Assembly: GCA_973895155.1 (NCBI GenBank)
Contig: OZ316895.1
Location: 1,922,001 to 1,986,000, forward strand
Direction: 5' to 3'
DNA: 64,000 nucleotides
Source of the DNA: Marsupella aquatica
Taxonomy: Eukaryota; Marchantiophyta
Shown here: in pieces, positions 13,101 to 23,373 of the stretch
How the letters are laid out: each line of letters starts with the position of its first letter
Position numbering within the stretch: the stretch's first letter is position 1
Notes under the pieces: generated by a model
The model's database searches: none
What the model saw: the letters and a program-made list of their open reading frames with translations, nothing else
Told to the model about the DNA's origin: nothing
Translations under genes and position numbers: made by a program

Positions 13101-14825
13101 AATGGTATGACGTCTTGCAGGTTCAAGGTTGTCAAGTTGCCAAGTTACTGAGGAGATTGGTTTGATATAGTAAGTGATGGTTTGATATAGTAAGTGAAAC
13201 CGGCTGCAAACAGTTAGGTGACTGTTTTTGTAGGTAGTATTTCAGTCAAAAGTGTAAACAATGTTATCTGAGTCAACTGAATGTTCTGAGCAACTCCATC
13301 CAAGCTTTTCCATTCCATTTGGGCTTCATAGACACACGGAGTTCCATCGGGGCTTTAGTTGCCTTTGGTCTCAGTGATTCTTTGTGTGCGATTAATTTGG
13401 GTGGACAGCTAATTGTGAGAGACAGTGTAGTTGAATAAATGATAACTCCTTGAATGGTTGATTGAACACATTGCTTTGAAGCACCTTCCAAAGTGTTGCA
13501 ATCAATAGGTTTCCAGCTAATTGCACCCCGACTCCGTTTTCTTTCCATGGAAATCCAAATTCTAGACATAAATGGTATAGACCCGTTTGCCCTTCCCCCG
13601 TCTTGGTCCACCAAAAAAATGGTTGGTGGGCAAAAATTACCCAGTCACTTACCTAAAAAGCAATCAGGCTAAAGATATTCAGGCTGAAATTTACAAAATT
13701 CTGTTTCATCTGCACCACCTACTGGACTATGGGGGAGTGTTTGCTAGGAAATACTTTACAATAGTCAAATAGTGTTCTATAATTGAAAGTAAATACTCCA
13801 TATCCCAGACCTGTGCTTTTTCCTGACCATCTGGAATATGAGATAAGGAGTATTTTCCCTTTGGAATATTTTCCTGACTGTCAGATCTATTAGATATTTA
13901 CTCTTAAGCCTAGGGTTATGATTGTAACCATAGTTAGGGATACAATTAGTCTAATAATCCATATCCCAGATATTGATATTCTCCCTTATGAAAATACTCC
14001 ATAAAATGTGGAATGTGCACTCAAATTTTGACAATTGTTTGAATTTGGGGTTGTGAGTGGTGGCCCTATGGTGATCCGTCAGTAAAATAGTTCATTTTTC
14101 CGTGATCGGCAATGGGCCCAAACTACAAGCATGCAACTTGAATCGGCCATAACTTTTGGCCCCTAGGTCCGTTGGCCGAGAAATATGCGGCCCCATAATC
14201 GGGCTCATGTGGGGCCTCTCGGGCCCCTATGGTGATCCGTCGGAAAAATATCTCATTTTTCCTTGATCGGCAACGGGCCTAATAGAGTTAAATTGGAGCG
14301 CGCTTTTCTCAAGCCTTGTCCTTGCTCTTACTAGCCTCCTCTTTGTTAGTCGCTTCCCTAATGGCCATGATGGTAGCAAGACTAAGAGGGGCTAAACGTT
14401 GGAGTTAGGCAACGCCGGAGCAATGATGAGTAGGTGAAAGTTGTATTCGCGACTTTGTGTTTGAGTTGGACATTGTGTTTGAGTTTTGACCCTAAACTAC
14501 TCTAGATTGAGTACAAAACCCCTGGGCCCTCACTCTTCTTATTAATTTTTCTCCTATAGAGATTATCCTTGTTTTTTATAAAAACCAAAAATTTTCTCTT
14601 ATTAAAGTATCTTCAGTGTATTACAAAAGGGAGTTTTGGGCAATAATAATTATCCTTCATATATTACAATTTCACTCCACACACCCGGTCCATCCCCCAT
14701 CGCCCCCAATCCTCCCTTCAAAACTTTTCTGGCTTAGCATAGCTGCCAGTATTAACATTTTAATCTATGAAGGAGATATGGATACTGTAAGGATAATACA
14801 CGTGTACCAATTATAATTTGACACG
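10149..14825. other. non-coding stretch between the 8.8 kb gene and the element region
   Basis: No gene supported on either strand. The longest open frame (10,333-10,689 plus) has no recognisable features. An 18-bp direct duplication lies near 13,160-13,200 and a larger one at 14.06-14.28 kb. A short phrase containing ACCATAGTTAGGG near 13,930 recurs near 32,530, suggesting dispersed-repeat debris. Confidence 0.5.
14060..14280. repeat. diverged direct duplication of ~55 bp, about 160 bp apart
   Basis: A segment beginning CCCTATGGTGATCCGTC at about 14,060 recurs at about 14,225 with some substitutions; both copies run on through ATTTTTCC and TGATCGGCAA. Non-coding. Confidence 0.75.
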
Positions 14826-14850
14826 TATATCACTATATTCATTAAAACTG
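14826..14850 (+). repeat. left copy of inverted repeat pair (partner 31930-31954)
   Basis: This 25-bp segment contains ATCACTATATTCATTAAAAC and matches the reverse complement of 31,930-31,954 at 24 of 25 positions, 17.1 kb away. Weaker similarity seems to continue outward for about 30 bp. The position just outside the CCCAAA arrays on both sides makes it a candidate terminal inverted repeat of a large element. No target-site duplication could be identified. Confidence 0.6.
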
Positions 14851-14889
14851 TACTTTTAAAAGTCCATAAGATGAACCCTAAAGTTTTTT

Positions 14890-15000
14890 TTTTTCAGGCC
14901 AAATTTCTATTAAAGCATTCCCAAAAGCTAATTTTTTTCAGCCCAAATATACACTTTTGAACGCCCAAAATTTTGTTTTTTTTCACCCAAATGTTTAATA
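14890..15000 (+). repeat. phased ~22-bp CCCAAA array (left)
   Basis: The doublet CC just before AAA occurs at 899, 921, 943, 965 and 987 (add 14,000), exactly 22 bp apart each time, embedded in T-rich spacers. Twenty-two bp is about two DNA turns, so the cores would face the same side of the helix. A matching array lies at 31.73-31.91 kb. Confidence 0.75.
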
Positions 15001-15287
15001 ATAACTTAAATCATATATTCTAATTAATTTAAAAATTAGAGTAAATTTAATTTAGTCCAAAAATCAGAGGCCAATACCACTCAGACCATCTATAAATTAA
15101 AAAATATAGATGGTCATAAATCAAGGGTCAAAATGAGATTGACCCACTATATAATTATTAAATTATCCAATCCAGTGAGAGAGCCTCACACTAAGCATAT
15201 CCTAATTATTTACTTTATCCTACATGTTCAAAACATATCCTTTGACATAATATGAATGTACAATTCAGGGTAGGCACTAGAGCAACC

Positions 15288-16349
15288 CTATCTCCTAATG
15301 ATCAAGACAAAACTTGTTTGAACAAGAAAGTCTGCTTCCTGATTTATCATAGCGGATATCACGGTTGCAAGTATCTCTCGCATGGTGGTTCTTAAACTTA
15401 TTGGTTTGGTGAGATCCCTAGTTCTGAGAACTTTCCAAATAAAATGTCTTCTATTTTGTCTATGAGGACCAGAATAGTTGTCTCCAAGTATTACGTTTGC
15501 AGTTTCTTCGATCTCATCCGTGGTCCACGTCTCCAGTGGTGGGTAATGCTGCACCTCGTTCTTTCCGTCCCAAGGAATCTCTTCAGGAGTCACATCCAAG
15601 ATGGTGCCAAACTCCTTATGGATACAACGACAATCTCCCCACTTCTGTTCCAAAAGAGCATAGATGGCAGCATGATCCTCCTTGCTTGTTAATAAATTGA
15701 AAACAGACCACTTTGGATTGTTGACAGTGATATAATGTAGAACGCAGTAAGCCTTTCTCAATTTGCAAAGATACGGCCATAATATCTCGGGCAAAAAAGT
15801 GTCATTTGAAGCTGTGTGAGTAAATGGATTTGGAAACAATCCATTCACGTCATAATTCAAAAATGCCTTCAATGGAGAATCATCAATAAGAATTGTATTA
15901 GAAGCATCATATTTTTCTGGAAAACGGTCCCAAATGGTTTGCAAATTCTTCAGAAGTAAATTGGCCTTCCCATCTGTTATATCTGGCCTTTGGATGCAAC
16001 TATCAAAGGTATCTTCTTGAGTAAAGACAAACTTGAACTTCTGTCGCTCCTCCTCAGTGAAAATCAACTCCATTAAGTCCATTGTTTTTGGCCTCCTTGC
16101 ACAGGTCCAAATTGCGACGTCAAAAACCATGAAAGCTGCATATAGAAATTCGTGGAGGTATGGGCGCTCCACATACATGAAATTAAACCCTCCACGTCTC
16201 CCCCAGTGCACACCACGTAAACTTGTCTGATTTCGCCATGATCCTGAGCTTCTGGTCTTAATGCAATCCCAACAAATCTTGTTAAGGTCAAGAACCAAGA
16301 GCTTTCGCCGGATCGGAGAGTGTAGTATTGGAGTAAATTTTGGAAACAT
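15288..16349 (-). CDS. FCP1/NIF-like HAD phosphatase-fold protein with degenerate active site
   Basis: An uninterrupted 353-residue frame starts at ATG 16,349. The order of motifs is that of FCP1/SCP/NLI-interacting-factor domains: LVLDLNKIC at 18-26 in place of the catalytic DxDxT loop, WTCARRP at 81-87 (motif II region, usually WT-S/A-x-xxP) and ILIDDSP at 153-159 (motif III). In the family the two Asp of DxDxT act as nucleophile and acid/base. Here the first (D21) remains, but the second is Asn23 and the Thr is Ile25, so catalysis is doubtful. Residues 180-353 match nothing I know. It is encoded on the same strand as, and ~340 bp downstream of, the ParB/methyltransferase-like gene, inside the proposed element. 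It may be captured host sequence or an element gene. The intact frame contrasts with its broken neighbours. Confidence 0.65.
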   Translation of the reverse strand: MFPKFTPILHSPIRRKLLVLDLNKICWDCIKTRSSGSWRNQTSLRGVHWGRRGGFNFMYVERPYLHEFLYAAFMVFDVAIWTCARRPKTMDLMELIFTEEERQKFKFVFTQEDTFDSCIQRPDITDGKANLLLKNLQTIWDRFPEKYDASNTILIDDSPLKAFLNYDVNGLFPNPFTHTASNDTFLPEILWPYLCKLRKAYCVLHYITVNNPKWSVFNLLTSKEDHAAIYALLEQKWGDCRCIHKEFGTILDVTPEEIPWDGKNEVQHYPPLETWTTDEIEETANVILGDNYSGPHRQNRRHFIWKVLRTRDLTKPISLRTTMREILATVISAMINQEADFLVQTSFVLIIRR

Positions 16350-19058
16350 TAAAATAAGCCCTTAGTCAATGGGACTCAAAGTTTAAACAATTACTACGGA
16401 GGAAAACTCTCAAAATTTGAAATCAAACAAACTTTGTTAAAGCATTTGAAGTAGAGAGGAACGACCTCGGGGCGACCCTCCTAGAAAAACATTAATTACA
16501 TTCACTTGCCATTTTTTAGATCCAAAGTATACCTGGGTCAAACCCTTCCTCAACAGCAACGCTTTCCGAGGGAATGCCAACAAAATCCTTTGAGGAAGGA
16601 GATTCTACGACGGAACTTTGGTCTGTAAAAAAGTATATTATTACAAAGATAAAGCTTAGATTGTCATTAAAATACCAAGAACCAAAGAAAGGGCTAATAA
16701 TTTCCAATGCTAAAATGCCCAAATTCATCTATTGTTTGATCACCTAGAACACTCTGTATCTCGGAATTGATACCACTGGGAAGTTGCTCTTCAAAGGATG
16801 GGGGTGCAAAAACTGGGCTCAGTCTCAAGTTCAGTTTTTTGTAATCTGATTTTGCCATTATCTTTGGAGCATCGTCTAGTGATTCTATCATTCCAACCTT
16901 TGGTCCATTTCTCCATATAAAATGAGTTGCAGGACGGACTGTTTTCATATATCCAGTCCTGCCGATCTCGGATCCAGAATTTTGTGAAAATGATAATACT
17001 ACGGGGCTTCCTGTAGAAGCACTTGTAAAAACCAATTTAGTCTCTGATGAGCAATATAGAGGAGACAGGGGAGGATTTGAAGCACCAGCCTTCTCTTCTT
17101 CATTTGCAGCGGTCTCAGGTACTTAACGATCATCCTCCTTTGCAAGCGCAATGTCTGACATTTCTCCCAATTATGCTGCATCAATATTGCCTAGACCATC
17201 TGTGCTTGCCTTCCAATGTGCATCCGATGTGGACGATGTAAGATCTAGGTCCGACTGGTGCATCCAATTCTCTACACCGGCAAAGGGATTTCTTGGTGGG
17301 TCGCCCTCAGGTCAACCCACAACATCGGCCAACCCCACACCAAAGTAGGGAATACCTACCACTTGTGTTCCACGTTCATCCAAATTTTGGGTGACCCTGT
17401 CGTCTGTGTCGTGACCCAATTCTCCTTCCTCAATATCATCTTCGCCCTGGTCTACGCCTTCTTTGGCGCCAACATGCTCGGAAACCCCATCGCGGGCTCT
17501 ACCAAATTTGGAACCGCCCATCCGGTCACTCATTATGGAAGGAAATTTCTCGCAGAGAACCCTTCCATATGCCTGAGTGAAATCATATTCATCCTCAATG
17601 TCTCAATACGCAAAGCATTCTCTGAAACACAACAATGGCACCTTCATAACCTGTCCTCCCGAGAAATAGTCAAGTATAGTCTCCCCTTCAGCCAAAAAAA
17701 ATTCAATAATACTCTGCAGCATACATTTTGGCTTAGCGTGAATATTCACAAAGCCACCTCTACTTCCCACCATCTCAAACATGGGAGCCTTTTGTAAGAA
17801 ATCTCCAATGTGAAATGCCAAAGTTGACTCAGTCTCTGTCTCCTTACTTGTCTTACTCTTATTCTTATCTCGCTTCTCCGTCTTGTCTTCCACTTGGAAA
17901 TCAGGGTCGATCGCCGAATTGTAAGAAAATTAGCAATTAAATCCAGGCCTGAACACTTGCTTCCAATCAAATTTCTCCTCAGTGGTGATTCCTGCAAAGA
18001 TTATCTCCTCCATACCACAACTGAAAAGTAAGCCCTCTGGAACTGGTGTATCACTCCGTCGATAGCTCCCGTAGTCAACGTGGATGTCCATTCCCTTTTC
18101 ATGTTGCAATTTCCTAAGGGCACTCAAAATGTTTGCAGCAAGTGGCCCCGGATGCACAGTCATGACAACAACAATTGTTGGATTTCTTGGAAGATCCACA
18201 ATGTATTGCAGTAATGCAATAATTTCAGCATCGGTCCAAACATGTTGTCGGAGCCTACTGAAGTCAACAATGGCAAGAGGACACAAAGGCGAAGGCTCTT
18301 GTAGCATTTCCGGCACGGTCGTCTTCATCAAATTATCACTAAAAAATGTCAAGAAAGGCTCCGTGCGAGAACGACCAATCCCACCAAATTCTTTACAATA
18401 CAACCCATCTAGTCTGACCATCAGACTTTATGGGAAACTCTCCTTGACCACATTCTTCTTCAATGAATTGTTGAGGTAAACCTCACCCGCTGCTCTCCTC
18501 AATTTTGTCATCTCAAGCTCAGATTTCAAGGAAGGCAACAATATCACCAGAGACTCCCAAGATGTGCCAACATGAAACTTCTCACGATACTTTTCCACGA
18601 AATAGCCAATAATGACTGTTCTCAATTTGGACATTATCTTGATTGTAAGGGCCAAGTCTCCCATTGCGACAAGCTCTGATTTGTTGGTGATATCCTTCTT
18701 CAGCAAGACACGCTCCTCTTCAACGTCCTTCAAGATCTCAATTATCTGTTTGCTACTAATCTCTCCTTCAAAGCATCGAAAGGTACCGGGAGTGATCAAT
18801 TTTGGGGGTCTTGGCCCTCCATACCCACCAGCCCCGTCTTGGAGCTTCCCACTCAACCATTTTGCACACATGTTCCGCCATAATTCAAAGAGCTCATCTT
18901 CGGCAAAAAGTAACCAATAAATGCTCTTTAGGCTTGACTTCCCCATTGTAACCTTTGCCAGGGCAAGCCAATCCTGCATATCCAATGGACTTGACATTAG
19001 TTTCAGGGTACAATGCATATGTTAGAAAATTTATACCTATGTTTGAAACAGGCTAAGC

Positions 19059-19238
19059 CGCCTCGCCCCAAGGGCGTGGCGAACCTCTACATCTAACCGC
19101 AATTGACTGAAACGGAACTAGGGAATTATTCGTAGAGAGACTAGTCTAGGTTGCCTCGCCCTCAAGGCAAGGCAAACATTTGCTTTAATCTTCTAACCAA
19201 GGAAAACAAGAAAAGGTAACCTCGCCCTTGGGGCGAGG
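19059..19238. repeat. CCTCGCCCCAAGGGCGAGG palindromes, intron cluster A (3 copies)
   Basis: Three copies (19,059-19,080; 19,153-19,173; 19,220-19,238) lie in an intron of the ParB/methyltransferase-like gene. Each has 8-bp arms CCTCGCCC / GGGCGAGG around a 3-base centre, with one to four substitutions among copies and in either orientation of the centre (CAA or TTG). They would form GC-rich hairpins in RNA. Confidence 0.9.
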
Positions 19239-20907
19239 CAAACCTCTACCACTGACAATCTTTAAACAAAGTGGATCAAGAATAGTTTGCATTGCTCCAA
19301 CATGTACCTGATAGTTTTTTCTATCTGTATTCTGATTAGTCCCAATCCCTGGACGCGGCAGTTTCCCGCACTCCTCAAACTGCCTTCGTGCATGAACAAT
19401 AGTCTCTAAAAAACAAGACTTAAATTGCATAGTATCATTGACAGCATTCGATAAACTTGAATGCTCAACCAAAATTTCTTCGGAGTGAGGTCAGATAGGA
19501 TCCTTGCTTTCCTATACTTTAGTTTGTTGGCAAGATCTATTAGCTTGGCGTCAGTCTCGGCCCACCCTTGGATCCATTGGGCAGCTCTTGTAGAATGCTG
19601 GCCACTGATGGCAAGGAATTGGATCTCATGCTTCTTCACACCAATCAAAAACTCTTTCCTATCTTTGAGGTGTGTTGTCATAATGAAGCAACTGTTTAGT
19701 GCTCTCGCGATACAGAATCAAATCAGCAACTTGTGGTTCCTGTCCAGGGTTTTTCATCATAGACTTTGATATCTCCATTGCATGCGAACAATTGAACATT
19801 CGATATACAAAAATAGCCGATGGCGGATTAATACTTTTTATAGGAATATCAAAAACTTTGCGGATGCCAAAAGTATAATACTGCTCAATATTACGCAAAA
19901 CCTCTTGGCCTTTGAGCACATCATCTTCTTTGGGTCCTTCTGTCGGACACATATCATCCTCTGGATGCAAGACAAAGTTTGAAGTCGACGCCGATATTGG
20001 TTTTGATTTCGCAACCTTTGCCTTCTTTGTCTGTTTTTTTGGGGGGCCCTCATCATCTTCATTTTTTTTAGCAATCTTCTTACGGCATGAACTCCCAGAT
20101 TGTTTCTCTTGTTGAACAACTAGCTCTCGAAGCTTTTGTTTCTTCTCTGTCTTTGATTGCGCACTTCTTTCCACTGTCTTCTTTCTCTCCTTTGCCTTAT
20201 GCTTTGCTTCTTTTTCTTCATCTCTGAAATCCACGTCCGGCACGCGGCCTCTTGAAACTGTGGACAAAAAATGAAACTCTTGTCGATTGGTTGCTCGTAT
20301 GAAAAATGTGTCTTCTCAATCATCCTTTGAACTATCCAAGTAGACGGAGGGTCCACACTGTCCGCATTGTCATGCATGTGCTTCTTTACGTAGAGAAATC
20401 CAAACAATAGGTCAACTCCACTTATTTGAGAACGCGTCTTCTCAAACATCTGATCAATTGTTACTCAATCTGGGAAGAATCCCATATCAGCTACGCTTAT
20501 CTCCAATCGAGCCATCCACTCAACATTTAGTAAAGTCGAGTAGAGTTTTATTGGCACCAGAAGTCTCATCCACTGAGATTTCTTATTGGACTCAACAATA
20601 ATCATTGCATTGCGGTTGTTGTCTGTGTTCACAAGGACGACTGGACCTAGAGTAACAATTGTCTTGCGGTCATTCAATTGACTTGTGAGGCCCTTGAAAC
20701 AAATCAAGAGACTACCTTCCGCCGACACCCCAACTTCTAGTGCCCATCTAAATCCTAGAGTATCTTGGTCAGGGAAAACAAAGTCCTTGATATCCTTGTC
20801 CATAATATTTAACTCCGGCTTCTCAAGATTTTTTCCTGGTAAGAAACATTGAAAACAAATGGTCAGCATCATATTTTTAACATTGACATGTGGAAAACTT
20901 TCAAGGT

Positions 20908-21542
20908 GCCTTGCCCTTGGGGCGAGGCGACAAATAGAAGATTGCAAAATCTTCTTTGCTCCTAGTGCAATTAGCCCTGCCACCTCATCCAAGCAATCAA
21001 ACATTATTTAGGAATGCAGACGACATCGCCTCGCCCCAAGGGCGAGGCAACTTCTGGGAAAGCAAACAACATTTAGGAATGCAGAGGACGAAAGTAGACA
21101 ACATTTAGGAATGTAGAGGACATCACCTCGCCCCAAGGGAGAGGCAACTTCTGGGAAAGCAGACAACATTTAGGAATGTAGAGGACATCGCCTCGCCCCA
21201 AGGGCGAGGCAACTTCTGGGAATGTAGACAACATTTAGGAATGCAGATAACATCACCTCGCCCCAAGGGCGAGGCAACTTTTGGAAATGCAGACTATATT
21301 TTAGGAATGCAGACGACATCGCCTCGCCCCAAGAGCGAGGCAAAAAATAGAATATAGCTAAAGATCCTTTATTAATGTAAGATACAAGGTCCAATACGCC
21401 TTCGGAGCAACAAGAAATCTAGAATGAAGTAGACGTCGCCTCGACCTTGGGGCGAGGCGACTGCAAAGGAATATAGAAATTTTCCTAATAAGAAGTTTGA
21501 AATCCAAATTAAAGTAAAGTTGCCTCGCCCTTAGGGCGAGGC
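20908..21542. repeat. CCTCGCCCCAAGGGCGAGG palindromes, intron cluster B (8 copies)
   Basis: Eight copies occur at 20,908; 21,028; 21,126; 21,190; 21,256; 21,321; 21,435 and 21,522 (starts approximate to the outer base). Those from 21,126 to 21,321 are spaced about 65 bp apart in a tandem repeat whose spacer includes ACATTTAGGAATGCAGA. Arms are mostly intact while spacers vary, for example the 21,435 copy has longer arms (GTCGCCTCG). Half-palindromes GAGCGAGGC recur at about 21,878-21,935, just upstream of the gene's start. They fall in introns and leader, not in coding segments. Confidence 0.9.
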
Positions 21543-22189
21543 AAGAAGTTGAAGCAGGTGGTGCCTTACGTGGAAAAGTTAACTGGGCTTTCTTTGACGC
21601 CTCCAATGCATTGTTAACCAATTTTTGGACATCCGGGTCTTCAGGGTCATATTCGTATAGAGAGTTATAATTGAAGTTCAATGACTCTTGAGAACTGGCG
21701 GAGGTGGTGGAAGCTTCAGAACTGGAGGAAGTAGACATTGTAAGGGGCGAGTGAGATTTAAGATGATACGTGGCAGCAATGGAGAATGCCACAGGCTGCA
21801 AGAGGGCACTAACAGGCAAACAATGATCGAGGGAGCGACCCAAAAGGGAAGGGAGCAAGGCGAAAATAAAAGCCTTAGAGCGAGGCGGAAACAAAATCCC
21901 AAGAGCGAGGCAAAAACAAAAGCCCTAGAGCGAGGCAAGAGGGAGGCAAGGAGTGAGGAGATGAGAGAGGAGCCTGAAGAGGAGGAAAGAGAAGAGGCAA
22001 GAGGGAGGCAAGGAAATGAGGCCTCAAGCGCAAGGCCTGCCTTCCTATACCCCCTGCGAGCGAGGAGTCCAAGGAGGCAAGGATCCGAGAGGGTACGGAG
22101 GCATCAATGCGCGCCAATGATGGAGACCCTCCTCACTGCATGTGATCGTGAGTCACCGATGGTGTGACCACTCACGACCACTCGCGACT

Positions 22190-23373
22190 CACCTACCAAT
22201 TTTAAACTTCCGAGCTGTCAGCGGTGTGTGCTCGCAACTCACCTATCACTCGTGAGTGATTGGCTGACACCCTATCCGATGTCTACTTGTGTGCTGGGTG
22301 CGTGCCTCATCCACCCGTGCCCGATCTGTTGGTGTCCACTCGTGTGTTGGGTAATGTGTGGGCTTTTTGCCTCTCAAACTGAGTATAGACCTCCTGCAAT
22401 CCATTTTTTGGTTCATTGTCATTTAGACAGTGATTGGTACGATCACTGACTCTCCTCTGTCCGAGTGCCTTGTTTAGGTCCGCATGGTTGAATGCAAGGT
22501 TTAGTAAGGGCACTGGTGAACACTGTGGTGCTAAGAGTTACAATGCTGGCATCCAAGGTACCCATTTAGCTTGTACAAGGGTGGGCAGAGATATATTGCG
22601 GAGCAGGTTAGTGATTTTATTTATTTATCTTAGAAGTACTAGCTCAACTACATCTAATTCAATACCTTTAAGCCAAACCTAGATTAAGATTTACACATTA
22701 GGTTCTAGATCATATATTTTACTCATTTCTAGACCTTTATCCACAGTCTAGCATGTGTAAAACTTACTGTACCCCTTTATGTGATTACTAACATAGTTTC
22801 TAGAAGTGAGTCGGAATTATTTCGTGCCGACCTGACTATGTCATCTTAACTAGCATTTTAAACTGGTATATAAAAGCATAAGCAAGATAGTTTCACAAAT
22901 AGTTTTGACATAATTTCAACTTAATAGTTGGAGTAGGGTTGAAATAATTCCGACCCAACTTGTCAATGTTTAGTCAATTAAATCATTTTAAGACATATTG
23001 TTGGAGGAGGGTCGAAATAATTCCGACCCGACTTATAAATGTTTAGTCAATTCAATCATTTTAAGACATATTGTTGGAGGAGGGTCGAAATAATTCCGAC
23101 CCAACTTGTAAATGTTTAGTCAATTCAATCATTTTAAGACATATTGTTGGAGGAGGGTCGAAATAATTCCGACCCGACTTGTAAATGTTTAGTCAATTAA
23201 ATCATTTTAATGTTGGAGGAGGGTCGAAATAATTCCGACCCGACTTGAATGTATTTAGGGTTTTGAGTGATTTTACAATATTTTTTGGAGGAGAGTCCAG
23301 ATTTTGAAACATGGTTGTAACATGGGGAACTTAACAATTTCTAACTTTATTTGAATATAGATAGTCCGCTATC
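22190..23373. other. divergent intergenic space between the ParB-like and DUF8039-like genes
   Basis: The minus-strand gene begins at 21,738 and the plus-strand gene at 23,374, so this stretch (with 21.74-22.19 kb) would contain both promoters. It has no convincing gene of its own. A diverged copy of the local palindrome, in opposite orientation, is at about 22,808-22,832, ahead of the tandem array at 22.94-23.24 kb. Confidence 0.5.
22936..23241. repeat. ~73-bp tandem array centred on GGTCGAAATAATTCCGACC palindrome (5 units)
   Basis: The palindrome core begins at 22,936; 23,009; 23,082; 23,155 and 23,221, so the period is 73, 73, 73 and 66 bp. Each core has GGGTCG / CGACCC arms around an AT-rich centre; only the first has a substitution in the left arm (GGGTTG). 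Spacers share ATTTTAAGACATATTG. The array ends about 130 bp before the ATG of the DUF8039-like gene, a position that would suit a regulatory or transposase-binding role. Confidence 0.9.

Larger units (their letters stand above)
16690..21738 (-). pseudogene. broken gene joining a ParB-like segment to a DNA N4/N6-methyltransferase-like segment
   Basis: Reading leftward, the gene starts at ATG 21,738 with a Ser/Thr-rich leader (exon 1 to about 21,570, donor GTAAGG). A conserved-looking segment follows (about 20,830-20,330), then a Lys/Glu-rich linker with a long KKxxKK stretch (about 20,270-20,000). Next comes a ParB/sulfiredoxin-like segment running from IPIKSINPP to AISGQHSTRAA (19,593-19,609 codes the GQHS core, like the GQH/GxxR element of ParB nuclease domains). 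An exon ends CAG|GT near 19,307. Further on are segments resembling a beta-class amino-methyltransferase: a would-be motif IV reading VDFSRLR (18,248-18,275) instead of DPPY, and then motif I ILDYFSGG (17,656-17,680) preceded by a KPKxxLQSIIExF helix. Damage: in-frame TGA at about 20,465, TAA at about 18,428, a one-base frameshift near 19,480 and further frame changes near 20,250 and 19,690. Some breaks may be missed introns. Introns at 21.0-21.55 kb and 19.04-19.28 kb carry palindromes. Domain calls are by motif and unverified. Confidence 0.6.

Noticed and set aside
17258-17797. 179-codon plus-strand open frame
   Set aside because: It lies antisense to the methyltransferase-like segment, has no domain, and its composition is explained by the opposite strand.
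19059-21542. CRISPR-like array
   Set aside because: Palindromic repeats with ~65-bp period occur in a plant intron; spacers are themselves repeated, and no cas gene exists.
21688-22167. 159-codon plus-strand frame rich in Glu, Arg and Gly
   Set aside because: It is antisense to the Ser-rich exon 1 and runs through purine-rich GAGCGAGGC half-palindromes; low-complexity artefact.
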